Source of the DNA: Meconema thalassinum
Taxonomy: Eukaryota > Arthropoda > Insecta > Orthoptera > Tettigoniidae
Direction: 5' to 3'
Length of the DNA stretch: 64,000 nt
Assembly (NCBI GenBank): GCA_946902985.2
Contig: OX336392.1
Location: 466,390,693 to 466,454,692 of the forward strand
In this document: one piece after another, positions 21,214 to 30,457 of the stretch
How the letters are laid out: each line of letters begins with the position of its first letter
Position numbering within the stretch: the stretch's first letter is position 1
Position numbers and translations under genes: made by a program
The notes under the pieces: generated by a model
Told to the model about the DNA's origin: nothing
What the model saw: the letters and a program-made list of their open reading frames with translations, nothing else
Databases searched by the model: none

Positions 21214-21952
21214 TCCCCCAGGGGCTCACATCTTGTGGGCGTGGGTTGGCGACCACGGGGCCCCAGCTGAGTCCGGCATTGCTTCCACTTACTTGTGCCG
21301 GGCTCCTCTCTGTCTTCTTTCCTGTCGACCTCACTTGGTCAACTCTTGTTCTCTTCCGACCCCGACGGTATTAGGGTATCCGAGGCCTAGGGAGTCTCTT
21401 CCTTTCCCGCCTTAATTGGCCCTTGTCTCATCTTTTCTGATACCCTCCTTCTGCGAGGGGTCAGCCTTCTTTTCTTTTCCCTTTACCTCCTGCCTTGTGC
21501 ACAAGGCCCTTAAGGAGGCCGGGTGTATGTAGCCCCACCACTTCTGGTGCACCCTAGATAATGCTACACCCTCAGGGGCTCACGGCTGGTGAGTTCGGGA
21601 GTTGGCGACCCCGAGGGATTCCTGAGCTGGGTCCGTTTTCCCCTTTTGTCCCTTACCTTTGGGGCGGACCCTCTCCTCTTTCACTTTCCTATATGCCTTT
21701 CATGGCTCTCCTTCCTTCCAAGTCCCTCAATCCGCCTTCTCCGAGGGTTAAGGGCATTTATTTTCCTTCTGTCCTTTTATTTGCCTTATTCTCCTTTAGT
21801 TTACCATTTCTTCTTCTAGTATGTAGGTTAGTAGTTAGTTTTAGTTTTAAGTTCGCTTTTCATTTTCATCTTCACGATCACCCAAACCATCAGGGGCCGA
21901 TAACCTAGATGTTAGGCCCCTTAAAACAACAATTATCATCATCATTATTATC
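21214..21952 (+). mobile_element. Type A LINE-tailed element, full length
   Basis: Complete head, both related body blocks and tail. The left duplication ttcattttcat is at 21203-21213; the right copy lies at 22243-22253, behind the truncated copy attached to its tail. Confidence 0.88.
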
Positions 21953-22242
21953 ACCTTTGGAGCGGACCCTCTCCTCTTTCACTTTTCTATCTGCCTTTCA
22001 TGGCTCTCCTTCCTTCCAAGTCCCTCAATCCGCCTTCTTCGAGGGTTGAGGGCATTTCTTTTCCTACTGTCCTTTATTTGCCTTATTCTCCTTTAGTTTT
22101 CCATTTCTTCTTCTAGTATGTAGGTTAGTAGTTAGTTTTAGTTTTAAGTTCACTTTTTTTTTTCACGATCACCCAAACCATCAGGGGCCGATAACCTAGA
22201 TGTTAGGCCCCTTAAAACAACAATTATCATCATCATCATCAT
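21953..22242 (+). mobile_element. 5'-truncated type A copy joined to the previous tail
   Basis: Starts at CCTTTGGAGCGGACCCTCTC within the body, directly after ATC/ATT repeats, and ends with its own tail. It repeats the pattern seen at 8957 and 27457. Confidence 0.8.
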
Positions 22243-22334
22243 TTCATTTTCATCTTCACGATCACCCAAACCACCAGGGGCCGATAACCTAGATGTTAGG
22301 CCCCTTAACACAACAATTATCATCATCATCATCA

Positions 22335-22751
22335 ACAGTTCATGACCTACATTAGGGTTAAACTTTTTTTAATTTATTTATACCTATTCGAAATGAAATG
22401 CCATGTCCTGTGGTTCGGATTCCACGTAAAAAGGAGGTCCCGTGGCTCATGATCTCGAGATTAACGGTCACGTTAAACTACAAGCTTCCTTTTTTATTTA
22501 TACCTAAACAAACACTATTTAATTACTTACTTACTTATTTCTGGGCTCTACAGTCCCTGAAGAACCTTGGCCTCCTTTATCACCTGCCTGGACGCTAGGA
22601 TAGTTGTAATTCAAAAAAGCCACGGCCGCCCTCTTTGCAATTCTACACTGTACACCGCAGTTAAAATAAAAAAAATCATGATCCGGTCAGGAATTGAAGC
22701 TGGTGTTGTTTCAAAGAAAAGACAAGCGTTATATAAACTTAACCACTAAAT
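22335..22751. other. No gene seen; microsatellite and old repeat fragments
   Basis: Contains a short ACTT repeat (about 22522-22540) and GGTTCGGATTCCAC near 22410, which looks like a tRNA-type B box, so an old tRNA-derived SINE fragment is possible. No open frame of note. Confidence 0.3.
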
Positions 22752-23184
22752 CCCTAATGGTTTGGGTGATCGTAAAGATAAAAATTAAATCTACTATAAC
22801 TAAAACTAACTACACACTTATATACTAGAAGGACAGAAGGAATAAAAGATGGCCCTCAACCCTCAAAAATGTGGATTGAGGAATTTGAAAGGAAGGAGAG
22901 CCATGAAAGGCAGATAGAAAAGTAAAAGAGGAGAGGCTCCGTCCCAGAGGTAATGGGATAAAAAGGGGGAAAACCGAAGCCAGCTCAGGAATCCCTTGGG
23001 ATCGCCAACTTCCAAACTCATCAGTCGTAAGCCCCCCTGAGGGTGTAGCCATATGCAGAGTGCACCACAAGTGGTGACGACAAGACAGAGAGGAGCCTGG
23101 ACACAAGTCAGTGGAAGCAATGATGGACTCAGTTGGGTCTCTGTGGACGTCAACCTACATCCCACTGGATGTGAGTCCCTGGGG
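22752..23184 (-). mobile_element. Old, diverged type A copy in opposite orientation
   Basis: On the minus strand the head (CAGGGACTCACATCCAGTGG) is followed after about 95 bp by the second body block (GGGGGGCTTACGACTGATGA), so the region between them (about 250 bp) is missing. The 3' stem-loop is also gone. Many substitutions show this copy is older than the others. It is the only minus-strand member in the window. Confidence 0.75.
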
Positions 23185-25020
23185 TGGAAATAAAAACCTC
23201 TTTTGTTTTATATCACTGGCTTTAAGTATGGTAACACATGGCATGCCTGTATAATGCGATACTGGTCCTAGGGGTATGCAAAATTGTATTAGATACGTAG
23301 CTAATTATTGTGTACATGACCCCTTATTATTTTCACTAAGTACAGTACATGGGACTGATGACCATGATTTTGAACCCCCCTTAGTAAAACAACAACAAAT
23401 CATTCCTGTTTCCATACAGTTAGGGGGATGAGGTGAATTTTCTAAACGTCAAACTGATGTGGTTTTCCACTTCTACTCCAGGTAAATGCAAAGAAAATGA
23501 AAACATGTTATGTTTGGATCAATTCCATACCTACATGACAACATGTACTTAAAATAACAAGTAATGAGCATTCCATGTTAACAATAGTGAGATAGTTGCA
23601 AATTGCCAATGCTTAGAGCTCATTAGCTCCTTTTAAGGGTGGCATATAGTACACTTACTTGAAAAACTAACAAGAGAAGTGTTCGATTTTTCCCACAACA
23701 CCCATCCTGAAAGTGAATATAAATGACTATGCACTTAAGTCCTTAACCACCTCCTTCCCATTCCTACCCTTCAGAGTGAAAGGCACACATTAATACAGGC
23801 ATCACAGTGACAGAGATTTAATACAGGCATCACAGTGACAGAGTTTATTTGTAAAATACCTAAATATTTGAGATTTATTTTGATATTGACCAGAATTTTG
23901 TTAAATCCACTAAATTTACTGCAAATTTATCAAATTCCACCAAATTGCAGCAAAATCCAACAAATGACTACCAGATTTATTGAAATGCCATTGATTTATC
24001 AAAGAATGGTTTAAACTACCTCATATTAAGATAAAATTACCCGAATATAGATGAAAATTCACTAAAATTTACCAAACTTACCCAAGTGGTCTACAAACCA
24101 TGAAATTTAACCATTTTTTAAATTCACTACATGTACTCAAAAATTCCATAATATTCCCTTTACATGTATGTTTTGTTTGTTTGTTTGTTTGTTTGTTTGT
24201 TTCGTTTACCGCACTGTCTCGCAAATACCTCAACATGACATTGTCCTACGCTAGGACCTGTACATTCAACATCCTAGTTTAGTTTCATCGCCCATAAACT
24301 GCCACGTTAACACTAATTTTCTTAGGTCTTGACTGGCCTTGCAATAAGAGTTGACTAACCAAACATGAGTTACCTATCAAGGAAACATTTTGGCCACTAT
24401 GTTGGTTGTTAATTTTTCTCTTTTTAGACCTTGGTTCCATCCCATCACCATTTTACAGACACTTAATGCAACAGACAATAAAAAAACACAATTAGAAGAG
24501 GAAAAAGTTTCATAATTTTAAATATAAATGAGACAGCATGAAATTCACGAGTAGGCTTCTCACACATCCCAAGAGAAAAGATGCGAGTTCATCTTGGCTC
24601 TATTATACAACTTCAACAACACTGAAATAACATTTCAGTTCGACTCTGATCCAATTTGGGGGCGACAGCCGAGAACATTAGTCACTGTAACACGAGGTGA
24701 ACAAGTTTATTTATAACGGACCTCCTCCTTCATGTGGACTTGTGACCAGCAGGCGGAAGCAATGAAGTACAACCCAGAGGCGAAGTTGCCTAACCAACAC
24801 TAAACCTAATTACCCTAAATAAATATTGCAAATGGCATTGCTACAAATAGAAAACGTAAGTAGGTTGTACAATTTACGGCTAAACCAACACTTCTTTTTC
24901 TTCACAAATTAAACTAATTTTTCCCATCAAATCATTCCTCTTATGAAAATATTTGTTGCATTGTTGGGACAGTTCATTCCCTCTAGCAACTGCCTGCCGT
25001 AGGCAGCACAACTTCAACTT
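23185..25020. other. No gene seen; AT-rich DNA with GTTT microsatellite
   Basis: AT-rich single-copy-looking DNA. A GTTT microsatellite lies at about 24170-24202. A 23-bp block (taatacaggcatcacagtgacag) occurs twice in tandem near 23795 and 23821. No credible coding frame. Confidence 0.5.
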
Positions 25021-25421
25021 CTAAGCCCCAGTGTCAGCAAGGACTTGTCTATGTAGCTCCATCTTTGCTATACTTGGTCTGCTTCTTAGATCGCATCAGG
25101 GGCCGATAGCCTAGATGTTAGGCCCCTTAAAACAACAATTATCATCATCATCATCATCTTAGATCGCTCCTTCCCCCTGGGGACTTCGAACTTGAAGAGT
25201 TGCTGGGGCAGATTGTGTGGCTGCTTCCACTGGTAAGGCGATCTCCCTCAACTTTGTCGATATGGTCAGTCGAGGGTTGAATGTCTCATCGTTGGAAAGA
25301 ATTGCTTCAAACAATTTGTAAATCTCTCACTGGACTGAATCAGAATATGTTGAGCGACCGGAATCCCTGATTTTTGTAAACGTGACCTCCATATTGCAGA
25401 ATATACATCCCCATCAGGTGC
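25021..25421 (-). pseudogene. Exon-like coding remnant of an unrecognised host gene (terminal exon)
   Basis: On the minus strand, a pyrimidine-rich acceptor (ttcctttcttatttag) precedes coding text beginning APDGDVYSAIWRSRLQKSG. It continues as EIYKLFEAILSNDETFNPRL and TISTKLREIALPVEAATQSA in a second frame and GGRSDLRSRPSIAKMELHRQ in a third, ending at a stop at 25021-25023. The text looks strongly protein-like, but two small indels (near 25329 and 25188) and a 63-bp insertion (25095-25157) break it. I do not recognise the family. It may be the last exon of the gene whose first exon is proposed at 29035-29137, now decayed, or an old partial gene copy that kept an intron boundary. Confidence 0.45.
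25095..25157 (+). mobile_element. Tail-only insertion (63 bp) with target duplication
   Basis: Only ATCAGGGGCCGATAGCC through the ATC repeats is present, flanked by the 10-bp duplication cttagatcgc at 25085-25094 and 25158-25167. This is a genuine retrotransposition event with extreme 5' truncation. It interrupts the exon-like remnant about 18 codons before its stop. Confidence 0.9.
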
Positions 25422-25789
25422 CTAAATAAGAAAGGAACACATAATTAAAAAAGAAGTGGACTGCCCATACAAAAGGTACTTCAAAATGGAAAATTCTTTT
25501 TTGCCCTAGGGGAACAAATTAGAAATTAGGAGTATGGGTATACAAGTATTTTAGTCGAAGCACTGCCCCGAGTTGCTATACCGTAACAGCTGCTTTTGAG
25601 ACCATGGGGAGTGTCGGTGATGGTGCAATGATGTCATGCATGTAATAGATGAGCCAAAATTTCCCCTTTTCTCTCAATGGCAACAGGTGGAATAGCAACT
25701 AGGAATTACTCCTAGGATCACCAACACATTCAAAGAAACTTTTTAAATGAAATCCTTTTGATTGGTAGGCTCCAACACCAAATCCATAC
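25422..25789. other. No gene seen
   Basis: Intron-like DNA left of the next repeat cluster; no open frame, RNA gene or terminal repeat recognised. Confidence 0.4.
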
Positions 25790-26529
25790 CCCCCCAGGGG
25801 CTCACATCTTGTGGGCGTGGGTTGGCGCCCACGGGGCCCCAGCTGAGTCCGGCATTGCTTCCACTTACTTGTGCCGGGCTCCTCTCTGTCTTCTTTCCTG
25901 TCGACCTCACTTGGTCAACTCTTGTTCTCTTCTGACCCCGACGGTATTAGGGTATCCGAGGCCTAGGGAGTCTCTTCCTTTCCCGCCTTAATTGGCCCTT
26001 GTCTCATCTTTTCTGATACCCTCCTTCTGCGAGGAGTCAGCCTTCTTTTTCTCTTCCTTTTACCTCCTGCCTTGTGCTCTAGGCCCTTAAGGAGGCAGGG
26101 TGTATGTAGCCCCACCTCTTCTGGTGCACCCTAGATAATGCTACACCCTCAGGGGCTCACGGCTGGTGAGTTCGGGAGTTGGCGACCCCGAGGGATTCCT
26201 GAGCTGGGTCCGTTTTCCCCTTTTGTCCCTTACCTTTGGGGCGGACGCTCTCCTCTTTCACTTTCCTATATGCCTTTCATGGCTCTCCTTCCTTCCAAGT
26301 CCCTCAATCCGCCTTCTCCGAGGGTTGAGGGCATTTCTTTTCCTTCTGTCCTTTTATTTGCCTTATTCTCCTTTAGTTTTCCATTTCTTCTTCTAGTATG
26401 TAGGTTAGTAGTTAGTTTTAGTTTTAAGTTCGCTTTTCATTTTCATCTTCACGATCACCCAAACCATCAGGGGCCGATAACCTAGATGTTAGGCCCCTTA
26501 AAACAACAATTATCATCATCATCATCATA
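25790..26529 (+). mobile_element. Type A LINE-tailed element, full length
   Basis: Complete head (CCCCCCAGGGGCTCACATCT), both body blocks and tail. It is the first of three joined copies ending at 27735. I could not find a clean duplication around the whole cluster: left flank accaaatccataccc against right flank aaaccaccaccc. Confidence 0.85.
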
Positions 26530-27456
26530 TCCTTCTTTTTCTCTTCCTTTTACCTCCTGCCTTGTGCTCTAGGCCCTTAAGGAGGCAGGGTGTATGTAGC
26601 CCCACCACTTCTGGTGCACCCTAGGTAATGCTACACCATCAGGGGCTCACGGCTGGTGAGTTCGGGCGTTGGCGACCCCGAGGGATTCCTGAGCTGGGTC
26701 CGTTTTCCCTTTTTGTCCCTTCCCTTTGGGGCGGACCCTCTCCTCTTTCACTTTCCTATCTGCCTTTCATGTCTCTCCTTCCTTCCAAGTCCCTCAATCC
26801 GCCTTCTTCGAGGGTTGAGGGCATTTCTTTTCCTCCTCTCACTTGGTCAACTCTTGTTCTCTTCTGACCCCGACGGTATTAGGGTATCCGAGGCCTAGGG
26901 AGTCTCTTCCTTTCCCGCCTTAATTGGCCCTTGTCTCATCTTTTCTGATACCCTCCTTCTGTGAGGGGTCAGCCTTCTTTTTCTCTTCCTTTTACCTCCT
27001 GCCTTGTGTTCTAGGCCCTTAAGGAGGCAGGGTGTATGTAGCCCCACCACTTCTGGTGCACCCTAGATAATGCTACACCCTCAGGGGCTCACGGCTGGTG
27101 AGTTCGGGAGTTGGCGACCCCGAGGGATTCCTGAGCTGGGTCCGTTTTCCCCTTTTGTCCCTTACCTTTGGGGCGGACCCTCTCCTCTTTCACTTTCCTA
27201 TCTGCCTTTCATGGCTCTCCTTCCTTCCAAGTCCCTCAATCCGCCTTCTCCGAGGGTTGAGGGCATTTCTTTTCCTTCTGTCCTTTTATTTGCCTTATTC
27301 TCCTTTAGTTTTCCATTTCTTCTTCTAGTATGTAGGTTAGTAGTTAGTTTTCGTTTTAAGTTCGCTTTTCATTTTCATCTTCACGATCACCCAAACCATC
27401 AGGGGCCGATAACCTAGATGTTAGGCCCCTTAAAACAACAATTATCATCATCATCA
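26530..27456 (+). mobile_element. Rearranged type A copy (internal jump back)
   Basis: Starts inside the body at CCTTCTTTTTCTCTTCC and runs through the second block to GGCATTTCTTTTCCTCCT near 26838. It then jumps back to CTCACTTGGTCAACTCTTG and reads through the whole body again to a normal tail. About 550 bp are therefore present twice, as expected from a template jump during reverse transcription or an unequal exchange. Confidence 0.75.
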
Positions 27457-27735
27457 ACCTCTCCTCTTTCACTTTCCTATTTGCCTTTCATGGCTCTCCT
27501 TCCTTCCAAGTTGCTCAATCCGCCTTCTCCGAGGGTTGAGGGCATTTCTTTTCCTTCTGTCCTTTTATTTGCCTTATTCTCCTTTAGTTTTCCATTTCTT
27601 CTTCTAGTATGTAGGTTAGTAGTTAGTTTTAGTTTTAAGTTCGCTTTTCATTTTCATCTTCACGATCACCCAAACCATCGGGGGCCGATAACCTAGATGT
27701 TAGGCCCGTTAAAACAACAATTATCATCATCATCA
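27457..27735 (+). mobile_element. 5'-truncated type A copy joined to the previous tail
   Basis: Begins at CTCTCCTCTTTCAC right after ATC repeats, almost the same start point as the copy at 8957, and ends with its own tail at 27680-27735 (stem slightly altered: GGCCCG). Confidence 0.8.
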
Positions 27736-29034
27736 AACCACCACCCTTTAAAACTAGGCTGACTTTGCAACTGTCAAAGTTTTTTAGAACACCAATTTTC
27801 TACAATAAACCAAAATTCTAATAGAGAAATTTGATGTGTTAAGAAGTGCCCAACTGCCTCTCAAGTTCCCAATTAAGGTTATCTCCTAAAGGACTAAATC
27901 TGACATTGACCAGGGTGTCACCAACCACAGAAGTTAGCCTACGCTACCTACCTTGCCTTCTGGTCAAGTCAGTTCCACCATCGCTGGGAGGCCAATCTTA
28001 GCAGAATGTATTTATGCACAGACAAAATGAATGTTACAGTGGTACCGGTATGTAATTATACGAAATATGAACCCTGCTTGCTCTACTATACTGAAATTCA
28101 ATTCTGCCTGTATACCACCTATTCGACAAAAAAGCTTGTAGGCTACACAAGAGGCATAGGCCTAACGGTATCAAGAGCTGAAATGTAAATTACTGCAATA
28201 AAATTCTACTTCTGGTATCTGATGCATGTAGAAAATGCGCAGCATCTTACCCGTGGGAATTCATCGCCGGATCTACCTCTTCCCACAAGACTTTCTGATA
28301 CGGTACTTTTGAAAAGATCGTTCCTCTTCCTATAGGCCCTACTCATTCGTCCAAATGTCCCCAAATTAACCACATAATTACCATTAAAGCAAAGTTTAAC
28401 ATGTTCTGCAAATACCATCCCAAGTCCAATACTAGTTTTAAAACTTACCACCAAGAAGTAGGGGCCGATTTTCTAGATTATACAGCCATCTCCATGTTTC
28501 TGCAGTTTTCTTGAATATAATTAGTGGCAAACTCGTGACCTAACATACAAGGAAGAGACATCAAAATGCTCAGAAACAAAAAGTCAGAATAATTCCATAA
28601 ATAACTCATCAGTAGCCTACTCACACATAATTTGGCCATGGAAAATCCGAAAGCTGTTTGGTGGCCTATACACACAGTAGGCTACATTTAAAACATCTCT
28701 CAGCCCAAAAGTATGGTTAACAGAGTTAAGAAAACTTCTGTTCTAAATATCGCGTTCATGCGCTACCGGTACAAAGTGGCATTTAATTTCAACCCGATTT
28801 AACAGCGGGAAGACTGTAATAGGTTTAAATCATACACAAAAATAGATAAAGAATACGAGCCGGATTTGCCTTGACCAAACCAATTCCTTATTACAACATA
28901 AAATAACTATTAAAAGTCATCATCCATCAAGAAAACAACTAGACCTAGGCGTAGTGAGTTTAAAGTTGAATTTTAGAAGCGTAAAAGGTCCAATTACAAC
29001 AATTATGCTATTGACAAACATTGTATTATGTTAC
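27736..29034. other. No gene seen; probable intron of the minus-strand host gene
   Basis: If the first exon at 29035-29137 is real, this is its intron (donor gtaaca on the minus strand). A minus frame at 28206-28454 shows no known domain. AGGGGCCGATTTTCTAGAT at 28456 recalls the element tail but lacks the second stem arm. Confidence 0.35.
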
Positions 29035-29137
29035 CTGTCGCCATTCTTGAGTGTAGATCTTCGTCTCTAGAATTTAAGATACATAATAGGTTCATTCGCC
29101 GAACGTGCAGAACTTGATCAATTTGATTCCCCGCCAT
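29035..29137 (-). CDS. Possible first coding exon of an unrecognised host gene
   Basis: From an ATG at 29137 the minus strand reads MAGNQIDQVLHVRRMN and stays open for 34 codons to a splice donor CGACAG|GTAACA. The region just upstream (29138-29330) is GC-richer, with two ATTGG boxes and ACGTCA, as in a promoter. The downstream protein remnant at 25021-25421 is on the same strand and could be its last exon; exons between them were not found. I do not recognise the protein. Confidence is limited because one short open exon can arise by chance. Confidence 0.35.
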
Positions 29138-29378
29138 GCGCCGGAAGTCAGCAGAAACAAGCTAGCAGAGAAAAAGTTTGCTGGCTCTGCTGAGCTCTTA
29201 CTACCTACGTCACATCCGCTAGCAAGCCCGCTGAACACATACGTCTGTAGCCTGAAATGATACTTCACCTGATTGGTCAGAAGAAACTCATTGCCATGAA
29301 ATGTGATTGGCCACCTAATATACCCGTTCCATGTGTAAATACCCGTTCCTCAATGTATGGCAGGAATACGTCTGTTAA
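29138..29378 (-). promoter_or_regulatory. Promoter-like stretch
   Basis: Holds TGATTGGTCAG and TGATTGGCC (CCAAT-box type) and CTACGTCACATCC (CRE-like) next to the possible first exon. No TATA box is obvious. Inference from motifs only. Confidence 0.25.
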
Positions 29379-30226
29379 CTAGTGCAGTCTTTCATCGTCC
29401 ATCTCACAAAAAATCATCTTATTGTCATTTATGGAGTGCGTGTCATGGGATGTGTTAGAGACATCATGGATGTCAAACCATTTCTGAAAATGTTCCATAA
29501 CATTAATAGTCTCAAGTAAACTGCCTTTGTCATTCATTTTCTCAGGGCATACGACTTCCATACTTTTTAAGCCTGCGATAACTTCAGGTGAAAACACAAC
29601 ATTGGCCCTGGAAACATTCATCTTTTCCAAATTACTAGGATAAACCACCTTCCTGGAGAGTTTCCTGACTGGTTTTATCACGAGAGTTTTCTGAAGATTA
29701 TAAAGGATCTTCAAATGATCACTTGTGACATTATTGCCATTTACAACGAACTCCCTAGACAAATACTGCGATCGTATATTCTTGATAATGTGACTGAGAT
29801 CAAAACTTATGAAGAGCGGTTGATTTTCATCAAGAGGATGTTTAATTTCATGCGTTATACGGCCCCGCATAGCCTTTCAAACATCGAAACATTCGCTTGA
29901 CAGTTGTCAGTTACAATATTCTTAACACTCTGAAACCACTTTCTTCGACTACCGGTACCTTCATAGCATCTAATACCAATTTTGCCAAGTGCGCTCCAGA
30001 AATAGAACATGTACAATGAAATGACACAGGAATTCTGTAAGAAGAAGGTAGTCCTTTGAAAAAAATGCAAAGTAACTTGTTGGCTAGTTTGTCTTCAATA
30101 TCAATAGCGTCTAAATCTGCGTCACTCATGCCGAGAAACATGTCTAAGTTCCTATCGTACACAAGCCTAGGCTTTATAGCCATTTCGTCAATGACAAGAG
30201 AGCCCACTTTTGCATTCTCGTGATCC
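29379..30226 (-). pseudogene. P-element/THAP-type transposase relic, C-terminal fragment
   Basis: The minus strand reads GSLVIDEMAIKPRLVYDRNL and then LGMSDADLDAID, the start of the P-element RNase H-like catalytic domain with its first acidic residues. It continues with NIVTDNCQANVSMFERL and FISFDLSHIIKNIRSQYL and ends near 29379. Frame changes lie near 29910 and 29870. The gene is cut at 30231 by the Gypsy element; its upstream text resumes at 36516. This is a transposase or a domesticated relative; lesions show it is not functional here. Confidence 0.8.
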
Positions 30227-30231
30227 AGTGA

Positions 30232-30439
30232 TTTTGTGTTTTCTAAGATTGACCATTTATTATGAGGAAGCCAAACAATATATACAGAACAAGGAACAAT
30301 ACAGATCAGTGCGCCACAATAACGGCTCTGGTCGCTCGAGTAATCGATAACTGAGTCTCTGGTGGTTTGTATGTGTTACCAACTGTTGAGGATGAAATTT
30401 CTTTAAAACATACATTTCTGAGGGTTCGAATACACAACA
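30232..30439 (-). repeat. Gypsy 3' LTR
   Basis: In element orientation it begins TGTTGTGTATTCGAACCC and ends AGAAAACACAAAA. Identical to the other LTR except at five positions. Confidence 0.93.
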
Positions 30440-30457
30440 TTTCCTCCCTCTTTTAAA
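30440..30457 (-). other. Gypsy polypurine tract
   Basis: On the minus strand AAAAGAGGGAGGAAA directly precedes the LTR start TGTTGTG, the usual site of plus-strand priming. Confidence 0.75.

Larger units (their letters stand above)
20620..22334 (+). mobile_element. 5'-truncated type A element, twice interrupted
   Basis: Begins in the middle of the type A body (TTAACTCTTGTTCTCTTCCG) and ends with the common tail at 22276-22334. It is interrupted by a short tail-only piece at 21127-21180 and by a pair of type A copies at 21214-22242, whose 11-bp duplication ttcattttcat (21203-21213, 22243-22253) restores the outer element when removed. Confidence 0.8.

Noticed and set aside
22400..22440. tRNA gene suggested by GGTTCGGATTCC
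   Set aside because: No acceptor stem, anticodon arm or A box in place around it; at best a SINE remnant.
28456..28475. AGGGGCCGATTTTCTAGATT as another element tail
   Set aside because: The second stem arm, TTAAAACAAC block and ATC repeats are missing; too short to support.
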